Of a stretch of DNA of 64,000 nt, positions 1 to 7,572 are shown in pieces. The stretch comes from Ornithinibacillus contaminans. GTDB lineage: Bacteria; Bacillota; Bacilli; Bacillales; Amphibacillaceae. The DNA lies in the NCBI RefSeq assembly GCF_001038425.2, contig NZ_LDPV02000034.1:146878-210877 (forward strand), given 5' to 3'. Both the position numbers and the translations under genes were made by a program. The first letter of the stretch is position 1. Each line of letters opens with the position of its first letter. The notes beneath the pieces are model-generated. The model was given only the letters and a program-made list of their open reading frames with translations, ran no database searches and was not told where the DNA came from.

Positions 1-330
1 TTTGTTAGGGACGTGTTAGATACACAATTAGATACCGATAAGTTTGATGCTGCTTTTGTTTTTGGGATTTTGCACCATATTCCGGGATGGAAGGATGCTA
101 TAAAAGAAGTTTATAGAACATTAAAACCTGGAGGGGTACTTTTAATTGAAGATTTGAATAAGGACGCCTCCCGGTTCTTTGCAACTTATATTAGATTTGA
201 TCATCCACAGGAGGCGTATTTTACTTGGGAAGAGTTTTCCTATCATCTTGAGGAAACAGGATTCACTATTTTAGAACAAACAAGGATTTTTTCAAAAGGA
301 GTTGGGTCCTTTCTTTGTTTAAAAAATTAA
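1..330 (+). CDS. Class I SAM-dependent methyltransferase, C-terminal part (5' end outside window)
   Basis: The reading frame is open from the first base of the window, so the gene starts to the left and only about 109 C-terminal residues are visible. They contain FDAAFVFGILHHI, matching the post-motif-II segment of Methyltransf_11-type class I methyltransferases, followed by LKPGGVLLIEDL, the typical strand after the KPGG turn. The SAM-binding GxGxG motif would be upstream and cannot be seen. The substrate cannot be inferred. The gene ends 380 bases before the first minus-strand island gene and may belong to the chromosome flank. Confidence 0.8.
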   Translation, partial: FVRDVLDTQLDTDKFDAAFVFGILHHIPGWKDAIKEVYRTLKPGGVLLIEDLNKDASRFFATYIRFDHPQEAYFTWEEFSYHLEETGFTILEQTRIFSKGVGSFLCLKN

Positions 331-650
331 TATTCAAAATTGCTTCATTGAAAGAATAATATTTTGATTAATAAAAAGGGTACTAGTTTGAAAGAACGTA
401 AAAATTCTTCATAAGTAAAATAGGGCATAGTTAAATAAGTCTACGGAGTGGGCAGAGAATTGGGAACAATATAAATGTTTCTAAATTATCGTGTTTTGCT
501 GGCTAAATCAAACGTATTATGCAATAAGTATTTCAGGGTTATATGTTTGACCACTTTTGTATCAAAAATCACAGAGAATGAAGAATTCCGTTAATGGTAT
601 ACGCGTAAAATGTTTGAAATGGACTATCATTTTCGTGGAAATAACCCACA
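331..650. other. Gene-free stretch at the left edge of the island
   Basis: No reading frame with a ribosome site or recognisable product is visible on either strand. The sequence is AT-rich and unremarkable until the strong hairpin that starts at 651. It may contain the left junction of the island, but I see no att-like repeat that proves it. Confidence 0.4.
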
Positions 651-685
651 ATTAAAACTGCCCTATTGCAAAGGGCAGTTTTAAT
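651..685. terminator. Bidirectional rho-independent terminator
   Basis: A perfect 14-bp stem, ATTAAAACTGCCCT paired with AGGGCAGTTTTAAT, encloses the 7-base loop ATTGCAA. Both strands have A/T-rich flanks, so it can stop the minus-strand unknown gene (ending at 712) and plus-strand transcripts from the left. Confidence 0.85.
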
Positions 686-711
686 GCTTGCTAGATCTAA
701 TTCTAAAATCA

Positions 712-1617
712 TTAAAAAGGTAAATCATCTATGAATTCAGGGTCTTTATTATTGATTAGATATTCCAGGTTAACTTCTTCCATTGAAGACCTTTCAATGC
801 TTTTAATTAAGCATATACACTCTGAAATAAGTTCATCCCTATCAATTACTTGCTCTTCATCGAAAGTTGCTAGTATGTAACTGATTAGTGAATTAGGCGA
901 TTGAAAGTATAAGTAATTTTTATCTTCCTTTTCAATTCTATAACATTCCATTTCAAAATTCCATTCTACTAAGAAATTGATTTGATTAAATCCATTATTA
1001 ACTTTAAATTTATAGTTACTTTCATAGTCACAACTGTGTTTTCTGATGGAGAATGGTTCCGATATTTTACCTTCAATAGTATCAATAACGATACATTCCA
1101 CATCAGGAACAGTAATATTACCTAAAGGTTCATAATACCCGAACAAGTCATATAGGTAATATGTATCTATATGCTTATTTAATAACTTTTCATCTTTCAC
1201 CACTACATCTAATTCAAAATAGTTAATAATATCTTCAATTTTGACGGCTGTATTTAGTGTATCAGAGTCTTTCTTTGCTTTAAACTTGTTCAATCTATTC
1301 TCCGGGTTTAGTAACTCTACTTCAGTATTTGAAGTGTACAGTTCTCCATAAGAGTTTGAAGTAGTACTATAATAGTGACGTTGGAAGTTCCTAATTTCCT
1401 TACAGAATTGAGAGTATGTTTCATAGTTTTTAAATTTAAATGACTCTTCCAATAGAAAGTTTGTAAGTGAATAAAAGCCAGTATAGCCACACTTTGAGTT
1501 GTTAATAATAAAGCGAATATTTTCCCCACTATCATTCCATTCAAAAACATAAGAAGATCCAATATTAATATTATAGGAGTGGCACAAAATATCGTTAAAT
1601 CTATCATTTAGAATCAT
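712..1617 (-). CDS. Unknown island protein with SSB-like C-terminal tail (paralogue 1 of 3)
   Basis: I do not recognise this family. The 301-residue protein is paralogous to the genes at 1785-3029 and 5789-7042. All carry a repeated module of the form EWN, then an F/YRI strand, a YF-S segment and an SLI-Y-L helix (here FEMECYRIEKEDKNYLYF followed by NSLISYILA). It lacks the extra N-terminal 100 residues of the longer paralogues. The last residues are DPEFIDDLPF, which closely resembles the acidic SSB C-terminal tip (B. subtilis SsbA ends DDDLPF). That tip binds RecQ, RecO, PriA and similar proteins. Two in-frame ATGs exist; 1617 is preferred because AGGAGG then lies 7 bases upstream, against 1 base for the ATG at 1623. 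It is probably cotranscribed with, or coregulated like, its paralogue. Confidence 0.75.
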   Translation of the reverse strand: MILNDRFNDILCHSYNINIGSSYVFEWNDSGENIRFIINNSKCGYTGFYSLTNFLLEESFKFKNYETYSQFCKEIRNFQRHYYSTTSNSYGELYTSNTEVELLNPENRLNKFKAKKDSDTLNTAVKIEDIINYFELDVVVKDEKLLNKHIDTYYLYDLFGYYEPLGNITVPDVECIVIDTIEGKISEPFSIRKHSCDYESNYKFKVNNGFNQINFLVEWNFEMECYRIEKEDKNYLYFQSPNSLISYILATFDEEQVIDRDELISECICLIKSIERSSMEEVNLEYLINNKDPEFIDDLPF

Positions 1618-1642
1618 AATCATACCTCCTTTTATTTATGCG

Positions 1643-1735
1643 GTAGGCTGATTATAAATGGTGTTGTGATGGATTGTTTTAATGGTTGTGGTGGTGCCCT
1701 ACAAAACATAAAAGTAATAAAATCTATAAAACTGA
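1643..1735 (-). promoter_or_regulatory. Shared leader, copy A: long-range GTAGG/CCTAC inverted repeat before paralogue 1
   Basis: Reading on the minus strand, a TATAGATTT-containing segment is followed by GTAGGGC, then about 50 bases, then CAGCCTAC and the AGGAGG site. GTAGG and CCTAC can pair over a 60-base span (1643-1702). Copies B and C before the other two paralogues have the same order. Here the upstream region is shortened and I do not find the exact TTGATT-N17-TATAAA promoter seen in B and C, so this copy may have a weaker or altered promoter. Confidence 0.6.
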
Positions 1736-1784
1736 TATTTATATTAATTATTAGCAACTGTCACACATGCTGCAAAATCGGTTA

Positions 1785-3029
1785 CTAGAATGGTAAGTCA
1801 GGGTCATTCAGTAGGCTATTCATCCATCGTTTTGTATCTTCGTAGGTTGTAATCTTATCCAATAAATAGTTGTATTCATCATTATCATCCAAGTTTTCAC
1901 AGATTACATAAGCCAATTGTGCAATTTTCTTATTATAAACATCCTTAATATCATTATCTAAATCTGAAACGATTGAAAGAAGATAATCAATTAATGACCC
2001 AGCAGAGTCAAAGTATTTATAACTATCATCTGCTTTTCTTATCCTGAAGCATTCTTCAAGGAAGTTCCATTCTATTGGGTACTGTTTGTCTAATGAAATC
2101 TTGTAACTATTAGTGTAAATGCATTTTTCTTTTCTAATATCAAAGGGTTCTAGAGTATTGTACTCTATAAACCCATAAAGATAGTCTTCAATGGCTCCAA
2201 CATCCATATAACCGTAGAGGTCATGATAATGGTCAAATAAATGGTTGAAATCAACATACTTTTCTTGATCGGTTCTCTTGGCAATAGAGATGTCCAATTG
2301 AAAATGGTTTATCAGTTCCCCTACTTTAATATAATTGCCAGAAACCGCCAATCCACTTTGCATCATAAGCACCTCTGTGGGTGTTGTAGTTTGATACATA
2401 GACTCATTCAATGAATTGTAATAAAACGCTTCGAACTTCCTAATCTCCTCACAAAATAATGTAAAAGCCTGACATTCATCACTTATCTCATCTGAGAGAT
2501 CGAATAGATAGTTTATGATATACCTTATACCGTCAGCAATTCCAATTGTTCCATCATCCAGTATAATTCTCAAAGAACGACTAGAAATTCCCCACTCAAT
2601 AACGCAGTTGAAATCAAGATTACCGTATGAAAATGCAAAATTGTAGGAGTGAGAACTTTGCCCGAACAAATCTTTTTGTAGGAAACTTTTAGTATCAGTG
2701 CTTTTTCTTTCTAATAGATATTCTTGAATATCTAGATCACATAAAGGGTGCTCCATACCAAAAATCAAATGATAAATACTATAGAGTGTATTATCAACCG
2801 TATCTTGGTTTATAAATCGAATCTTATCCTTTGTAAGTATAAACAAAGGGTCTTCATTATCATTCCGAAATTCATTTTGTTTCCTACTTGCCCATGTACC
2901 ATCCGACCAAAATTTAACCTCTTCGGTAGTTTTTGATAGTAAGGCCTTTTTTAGTTCCTCTACCTGCTTCAGTGTACAAATCCAATTATTACTGTACCTT
3001 TCTTTAAAACTTCTCTTTTCTTTTTTCAT
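1785..3029 (-). CDS. Unknown island protein with SSB-like C-terminal tail (paralogue 2 of 3)
   Basis: This is a 414-residue protein of unrecognised family. Its N-terminal section (VEELKKALLSKTTEEVKFW, then SDGTWASRK) matches the start of the 5789-7042 paralogue. Two copies of the EW...RI...SLI-YL module follow, one near residues 140-180 and one near 320-360 (IEWNFLEECFRIRKADDSY then AGSLIDYLLS). The protein ends SLLNDPDLPF, again like an SSB C-terminal tip. The ATG at 3029 is chosen over the TTG at 3038 because AAGGAGG lies 9 bases before it. No membrane segment or catalytic motif is visible. A role in binding host replication or repair proteins is inference from the tail only. Confidence 0.75.
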   Translation of the reverse strand: MKKEKRSFKERYSNNWICTLKQVEELKKALLSKTTEEVKFWSDGTWASRKQNEFRNDNEDPLFILTKDKIRFINQDTVDNTLYSIYHLIFGMEHPLCDLDIQEYLLERKSTDTKSFLQKDLFGQSSHSYNFAFSYGNLDFNCVIEWGISSRSLRIILDDGTIGIADGIRYIINYLFDLSDEISDECQAFTLFCEEIRKFEAFYYNSLNESMYQTTTPTEVLMMQSGLAVSGNYIKVGELINHFQLDISIAKRTDQEKYVDFNHLFDHYHDLYGYMDVGAIEDYLYGFIEYNTLEPFDIRKEKCIYTNSYKISLDKQYPIEWNFLEECFRIRKADDSYKYFDSAGSLIDYLLSIVSDLDNDIKDVYNKKIAQLAYVICENLDDNDEYNYLLDKITTYEDTKRWMNSLLNDPDLPF

Positions 3030-3055
3030 ATGAATCAACCTCCTTAAAATTTGTA

Positions 3056-3150
3056 GTAGGCTGACTATAAATTGTATTATGATTGGTTGTTCTGATTGTT
3101 ATGTTAATGTCCTACAATCTATTTATAAAACAAATAAAATATTGAATCAA
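3056..3150 (-). promoter_or_regulatory. Shared leader, copy B: promoter plus GTAGG/CCTAC inverted repeat
   Basis: On the minus strand TTGATT (3145-3150), a 17-base spacer and TATAAA (3122-3127) form a sigma-A-like promoter. Transcription is predicted to begin near 3115, at GTAGGAC. The 5' end of the RNA could therefore pair with CCTAC at 3056-3060, about 10 bases before the AGGAGG site. The span is 60 bases, the same as copy A. Confidence 0.65.
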
Positions 3151-3365
3151 ATCTATAGAGCACTTTATTTAAATAAATTTAAAGCTAATTAAATTTAATT
3201 AGTAATAAAGCCTGTTTGTGATAGACCATATATTCCTTTAAGTTAGTTCATAACATTGATTTAAGAGGGAGTTTACCAGTGATTTTTGGTGCGTTTAAAC
3301 AGGTTTATCTGTTCCTATATGGAATATCATCATGATGAAAATTCTATACGAAAGAAGGAAAAGAA
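3151..3365. other. AT-rich divergent intergenic region
   Basis: This region separates the minus-strand leader from the plus-strand small genes. It presumably carries the promoter for the gene at 3366, but I could not pick a convincing -35/-10 pair. No further gene is visible. Confidence 0.4.
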
Positions 3366-3668
3366 ATGGACAAAAGAAAGGAAGCTACAATAGTGCATTC
3401 TGATAAAAATATGGTTTTGGCTAAAAGTGGTGAATATTATGTCTCAGTTGTAAAAGTAAACAATTCTTTGAGTGAAGGTAATTATGTAGTAATTGTTAAT
3501 GAGGAAAATATACAAGGTGAGTTAAGGGATGTTCTTTTAAAAAGTTTTTTCAATACTGGCCATCTTGCTAGATTTCTATTGGCTGTTGTTCCAGAATACT
3601 TAGTGGAGAAAAAAATAATTAAAGAAACTTACCAAGCCATTCAGAAAATAATTACTACAAAAGATTGA
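3366..3668 (+). CDS. Small unknown island protein, paralogous to 3752-4069
   Basis: This 100-residue soluble protein begins MDKRKEATIVHSDKN after an AGAAGGAAAAGAA ribosome site. The family is not recognised. Its C-terminal third (TGHLARFLLAVVPEYLVEKK) aligns with TIGQTIKYLSAILPEYVFDE in the next gene, with a conserved PEY and a following EK-I-E pattern, so the two arose by duplication. There is no transmembrane segment. They are probably one transcription unit of accessory genes on the island. Confidence 0.65.
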   Translation: MDKRKEATIVHSDKNMVLAKSGEYYVSVVKVNNSLSEGNYVVIVNEENIQGELRDVLLKSFFNTGHLARFLLAVVPEYLVEKKIIKETYQAIQKIITTKD

Positions 3669-3751
3669 AATCCGCTTCTGAAAAACAAGGGATTCAGGCT
3701 GATAAATATAAGTTAACAGTGTAGACATTTACTCAAGAAAGGGAGATATTA

Positions 3752-4069
3752 ATGCAAAAGTATAAGGATCGGGTATTGCAAGAAGACAATTTGGTTTACT
3801 CATTTTTCGGTGATTACAACATTGTTATTTCAAAGGAAACTGGTTATGGATGGATGGGGAAAAATTCATCTGAACCACTGTTTTATGTATTGATAGAAAA
3901 GGATAAGGGGTCTGAACAACAACAGGTGTTGCATTTGAGAGTTTTTACTACTATTGGTCAGACAATCAAATACCTTTCCGCAATATTACCGGAATATGTT
4001 TTTGATGAAAAACTTATAGAAAGTATAGTTTATACTACAAATCGTTTAGCATTTGAAAAAATAAGTTAG
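3752..4069 (+). CDS. Small unknown island protein, paralogous to 3366-3668
   Basis: A 105-residue protein starts at an ATG preceded by AAGGGAGA. The shared C-terminal motif is TIGQTIKYL..LPEY, and the N-terminal half differs from its paralogue (SFFGDYNIVISKETGYGWMG). It lies 83 bases after the preceding gene in the same orientation. I do not recognise a function. Confidence 0.65.
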   Translation: MQKYKDRVLQEDNLVYSFFGDYNIVISKETGYGWMGKNSSEPLFYVLIEKDKGSEQQQVLHLRVFTTIGQTIKYLSAILPEYVFDEKLIESIVYTTNRLAFEKIS

Positions 4070-4255
4070 GGTTAATTCCCCTGCTTATTTTTTTGAGCTA
4101 TAAGTGTACCAAAGCTATAGTAAACTAGGCCTAATTTTTTCCTGAATGCATGAAATCATAGTAAAACCATGTAGATATTTTATAAGACTTTTAATTATTG
4201 AAAAGGAATAGTTTATCATGTGTCTAATTGTTATATATAGAGAGGGGGAATCAAC

Positions 4256-4507
4256 ATGAATAATGAATTTTTATGGCAAGAAGATGTAGATTTTTGTGGC
4301 ATTGTGATACGTTTTGCAATTGTGAAATTTGATGGGACCAATAAATATGGTGCTTGTGTAGCGCAAATGTTTGATGATGAGTTTGTTATGGTGGATGCAG
4401 CGATTTGTAACAATTTTAATGGGGCAAAGAGTTTCCTTTTGAAAAATGCTATTGAGGGTAATTTAGAAAAGTTAAAGATAATAGGAAATAATTTAGAAAC
4501 GATCTGA
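4256..4507 (+). CDS. Small unknown island protein (83 aa)
   Basis: The gene is preceded by a good ribosome site, AGAGAGGGGGAATCAAC, before the ATG. The protein has a beta-strand-like pattern (FCGIVIRFAIVKFDG, ACVAQMFDDEFVMVDA) followed by a short helical C-terminus. It has no signal peptide or known motif. It is the third small plus-strand gene between the paralogue pair and the integrase, and its transcript can end at the hairpin at 4666-4702. Confidence 0.6.
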   Translation: MNNEFLWQEDVDFCGIVIRFAIVKFDGTNKYGACVAQMFDDEFVMVDAAICNNFNGAKSFLLKNAIEGNLEKLKIIGNNLETI

Positions 4508-4665
4508 ATGGAAATAACATAAAAGAGTTAAAAGTATGGTCTGGTTTGTACTAGTCCATTCTTTTTATTTAAAACTGATGATTTAAATCACATAGGAAAT
4601 CCAAGAGGGAATTTATTGATGATATCAATTGAACGCCTACTAAATTTACTATGAGCTACAGACGA

Positions 4666-4702
4666 GATTGAAAGAGGTGGGACAAATCCACCTCTTTTAA
4701 TC
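4666..4702. terminator. Terminator between the small island genes and the integrase 3' end
   Basis: GATTGAAAGAGGTGG pairs with CCACCTCTTTTAATC around the loop GACAAAT, with one mismatch. The U-run is better on the plus strand. The hairpin overlaps the stop codon of the minus-strand integrase and probably serves both sides. Confidence 0.75.
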
Positions 4703-5521
4703 TGATAACCACAATTTTGACACCGCTTCTTCTTTATCCTCCTCATTTGGAGCAGAATACCTGATTACCATATCCGCGTTAGCATGGCCAGATAAAGATT
4801 GTATCAAACTGAAGTCTTCACCATTTCGGACAAGTTTTGTAATAAAGGTATGCCTTAATGAATGTACATTTATTCCATGTTTTTCAAAAATATGCTGAAC
4901 TGTCCGTTCGGATATTCTTTTATTTCTATTGGAAAGGAACATAGCCTCGACCGAATCATCTCTTGTGTCTAAGTACTTCGTAATTGCCCTCCTAGTTTCT
5001 GATGACAGTGGTAATTGTCTTTCTTTGTTTCCTTTTCCAAAACGTATTTTTAAGGTTCCTTTTCTTTCGCTAATCTCAAGATCTGCACGATCCAAATTGA
5101 CAAGTTCATTAAGTCTAATGCCTGTATTAATTAATGTGTGTGTAATGGCAAAGTTTCTATCATTACCAGAACGATCAATTTCTCTAATTAGTTTGTTTAC
5201 TTCATTTCTAGAAAGTGCTTTTGGCGCTTGATTTAGAATGTTCGGCGGGGTAATGACTGAGATGTCTTCAATGGCATCTAATTTATTCAGCCAACGACTA
5301 AAATGTTTTACCGCACTCCAATTTTTGTTAATTGTTGTTGCAGAATATCGTTTGCTTACAAGGTAATCAATATATTGTTGAACATCTGAACGGGAGTATT
5401 CATCTAAATCTGTGCCAGCTCCATCTAGCCATTCCTCAAATTTTGATAAACAGAATATATAAGTTTTCCTAGTTTGTTTTGATTTTCCTCTAAGTCCATT
5501 TTCCTGATATGTGTCCAGCAT
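4697..5521 (-). CDS. Tyrosine recombinase / integrase (XerC/D-like)
   Basis: This 274-residue protein has an N-terminal SAM-like core-binding domain (about 1-90) and a C-terminal phage-integrase catalytic domain. The catalytic set is visible: Arg136 in NTGIRLNEL, Lys163 in the FGKGNKERQ beta-hairpin, His220 and Arg223 in HSLRH, His246 in LSGHA, and Tyr255 in IRYS. It should cut and rejoin DNA for integration and excision of the surrounding element. Length fits the compact Xer-like integrases without an arm-binding domain. A near-palindromic 11-6-11 bp site and extra half-sites lie within 140 bases upstream of its start and are candidate substrates. Confidence 0.93.
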   Translation of the reverse strand: MLDTYQENGLRGKSKQTRKTYIFCLSKFEEWLDGAGTDLDEYSRSDVQQYIDYLVSKRYSATTINKNWSAVKHFSRWLNKLDAIEDISVITPPNILNQAPKALSRNEVNKLIREIDRSGNDRNFAITHTLINTGIRLNELVNLDRADLEISERKGTLKIRFGKGNKERQLPLSSETRRAITKYLDTRDDSVEAMFLSNRNKRISERTVQHIFEKHGINVHSLRHTFITKLVRNGEDFSLIQSLSGHANADMVIRYSAPNEEDKEEAVSKLWLSD

Positions 5522-5525
5522 AAAA

Positions 5526-5705
5526 TCACCTCTTTTTAGAGTTTAATAATTCCACGACAAAATTTTCTTGAGTTAATGGGCGCTTTTTGGCCTGAATCAA
5601 ATGTAAATAAAGTCTATAATGTCGTAGAATACTAGTTCCACGACATTTTTCTGCGACAAATCCCTCCCTTTCTTTTGTAGCTTTTTCATCATCATGATTC
5701 AACAT
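5526..5705 (-). CDS. Possible small protein upstream of integrase (doubtful)
   Basis: A 59-codon frame begins MLNHDDEKATKERE and ends 4 bases before the integrase start. Translation could begin at the ATG at 5705 or at a TTG three codons earlier; AAAGGA lies 12 bases before the ATG. It is charged and could be an excisionase-sized basic protein. However, the repeated TTCYRCGACA half-sites run through it and produce similar peptide pieces (FVAEK, KCRGT, FVVEL), so the frame may be a by-product of a DNA recombination site rather than a gene. Confidence 0.35.
   Translation of the reverse strand: MLNHDDEKATKEREGFVAEKCRGTSILRHYRLYLHLIQAKKRPLTQENFVVELLNSKKR
5550..5659. repeat. Candidate recombinase core site: 11-6-11 inverted repeat plus extra half-sites
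   Basis: The arms ATGTCGTAGAA (5619-5629) and TTCCACGACAT (5636-5646) are inverted copies with one mismatch and a 6-base centre TACTAG, the spacing of Xer/dif-type core sites. Two further direct half-sites are TTCCACGACAA (5550-5560) and TTCTGCGACAA (5649-5659). All lie directly upstream of the integrase gene. Use as the attachment or excision site is inference. Confidence 0.6.
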
Positions 5706-5723
5706 TAAGCACAAAAATCCTTT

Positions 5724-5774
5724 AAAATAAAAAATGCCACCTATACTCTTAAAAGATAACAGAGTAAGGTGGCA
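5724..5774 (-). terminator. Rho-independent terminator after paralogue 3
   Basis: On the minus strand TGCCACCTTACTC pairs with GAGTATAGGTGGCA with one bulge, followed by TTTTTTATTTT. It ends the transcript of the gene at 5789-7042 and insulates the integrase from it. Confidence 0.85.
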
Positions 5775-5788
5775 CCTAAGTGTATTAT

Positions 5789-7042
5789 TCAGACAGAAGA
5801 ATCTTCAAATAGCAGTAATTCTATTACTTCATCTATAGATATAAAGCCCATAAAGTCATAGAAGTCATCATTATCAAATAATGTTAAGGAGAAATATTTA
5901 TTAGAAATGTCTTTGTTGCTAGGGATTGGCCTATTGAAATATGATAGAACATCAGTTACTTTTATTAAATTATCCTGATTCTCAAATTTCCTAAGAATTA
6001 ATTTTAAGTATCCATTCTCAAAACAGGGTGCCATATTAAAAATTTCAACCTCTGCTTTAGTGATTTCATCCATAGCAATTAGATAATGATTAATATCTAT
6101 GAATTTGCTTGCGTATTTCCAGTCGACTTCGTTTCGCCATTCTATCCACGAATTTTTTCTTCTTTTATGGCTTTGGGCTTTTAATCGTATGTATTGACGA
6201 ACAAAAGGTTCATCAAAGTTTTTTCGTTCTTCATAAAGTTTTTCAAAGAATTTATTAATTTCTTTCAATTTAATAAGATTGGAAACGGCTATAAGATTAA
6301 TGTCATAGGGTGAGATTATAGTATCAATGCTCCAACAGGGTTTGCATGGTAATTCTAAATAATCATAAATCTGTGCAACAGTAGTATGTTTTGATTGGTT
6401 TAACATTCTTAGCAATTCATCTTTTTCAAGAATAATATTGTCTTCTATATTTGATTGGGTAAGTCTTTCATTTGGTATAGAAGTTTTAAATATTTTGCTA
6501 TGGAGTGTTCTAATATTTTTACATTGGCGATAGTATAAGTCATCATCTTTAATTGATGAGATATGGTGATATAAATAAGAAATTAACAAATCAAAACTTG
6601 TAAAACTAATAAAAGATGAGTCGCTATTGAATAACCGAAATAATTTGAGCCCATGATTCCATTCCAAGCCAGAGAAGTCTACTGACCACGTGATCTTTTG
6701 TTTTATAGTGGGTAATGGATTGTAGAGATAGTTCTCTAAGGGCACAGTTTCACTTTCAATCATATCGTCATAAGTATAAAAGAAATGATCTTCTTTGTAT
6801 TTATTGGTAATACAAACGATATGGTCTAACCACTCGATAATGTTTGATAGTTCTAGTTGATTATATCCAGAATTACATTTTAATGAATAAATCTGTTCAT
6901 TCTCTTTTTCCTTTCTAAAATCTCCTTCTTCTAATCTCCAATTGCCATTTTTATAAATGGTGACAATTGAATGATTCGAACTGACAATAGCCTTTTTTAA
7001 TTCTTCTTTCCTCTTTAATTTTAAAATAGATGTTCTTTCCAT
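5789..7042 (-). CDS. Unknown island protein, paralogue 3 of 3 (no SSB-like tail)
   Basis: This 417-residue protein starts at an ATG with AAAGGAGG 8 bases upstream. Its N-terminus (KRKEELKKAIVSSNHSIVTI, then YKNGNWRLEE) parallels paralogue 2. The shared module appears as LEWNHGLKLFRLFNSDSS followed by FDLLISYLYHH. It ends LLLFEDSSV, so unlike the other two it lacks the -DLPF tip. The C-terminal half is divergent. No enzyme motif is recognised. It has the same leader design and its own terminator, so it is an independent unit under the same control. Confidence 0.75.
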   Translation of the reverse strand: MERTSILKLKRKEELKKAIVSSNHSIVTIYKNGNWRLEEGDFRKEKENEQIYSLKCNSGYNQLELSNIIEWLDHIVCITNKYKEDHFFYTYDDMIESETVPLENYLYNPLPTIKQKITWSVDFSGLEWNHGLKLFRLFNSDSSFISFTSFDLLISYLYHHISSIKDDDLYYRQCKNIRTLHSKIFKTSIPNERLTQSNIEDNIILEKDELLRMLNQSKHTTVAQIYDYLELPCKPCWSIDTIISPYDINLIAVSNLIKLKEINKFFEKLYEERKNFDEPFVRQYIRLKAQSHKRRKNSWIEWRNEVDWKYASKFIDINHYLIAMDEITKAEVEIFNMAPCFENGYLKLILRKFENQDNLIKVTDVLSYFNRPIPSNKDISNKYFSLTLFDNDDFYDFMGFISIDEVIELLLFEDSSV

Positions 7043-7064
7043 GATATCAACCTCCTTTGTTGTG

Positions 7065-7162
7065 GTAGGTTGAGGTATTAATAATGCTGTAAAGTAGTAT
7101 TCTAAATGATTTTATAAATTCTCCTACTATTCTTTTATAAATCAATTATGGAGGGAAATCAA
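7065..7162 (-). promoter_or_regulatory. Shared leader, copy C: promoter plus GTAGG/CCTAC inverted repeat
   Basis: On the minus strand TTGATT (7157-7162), exactly 17 bases, then TATAAA (7134-7139) form a sigma-A-like promoter. The predicted start lies near GTAGGAG at 7127. The complementary CCTAC is at 7065-7069, 63 bases away and just before the AAGGAGG site. The design matches copy B. Confidence 0.65.
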
Positions 7163-7547
7163 ATCTATAGGGTATCTATTTTTAAAAAATAGATTATAAA
7201 ACTATAATCTATTAGGTGATCTTTAATTGAAGTTAGTAAAAACAACATATCGTTTGCTCAACAATAATAAAAAAATCTATGCAGCTGGAGATGTACATTG
7301 GGGCCGTAATTTGTTTATGTTGCAGCACATGAAGGTGGAATTGTAGTTTGGTGGATTAAATAAGGAATTAGAGATATCTTTGTAATACAAAAAAGTAAAC
7401 TTATATCGTAAAATACCTACGCTAAAAATTTGATTTGATATTTTAAGTGCCATATTATGTAGCTGTAACCATTGAAATATTTAAGAGGAGTTGATTAAGA
7501 AAATAAATTAGAGAAATTCATCAGACTATGTATTATAATACCATACT
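7163..7547. other. Divergent intergenic region before the primase-helicase
   Basis: This AT-rich region lies between the minus-strand leader C and the plus-strand primase-helicase, and presumably contains the latter's promoter. No gene with a ribosome site is seen. An ATG at 7528 is in frame with the primase-helicase but has no good ribosome site. Confidence 0.4.
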
Positions 7548-7566
7548 CCTCCTTATTGAGAGGAGG
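7548..7566 (+). promoter_or_regulatory. Hairpin sequestering the primase-helicase Shine-Dalgarno
   Basis: CCTCCT (7548-7553) is perfectly complementary to AGGAGG (7561-7566) across the loop TATTGAG, and one more G-U pair extends it. AGGAGG is the ribosome site of the gene starting at 7573. When folded, the RNA would hide that site, so translation may be kept low or switched by a ligand, protein or upstream translation. Confidence 0.55.
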
Positions 7567-7572
7567 GATACG

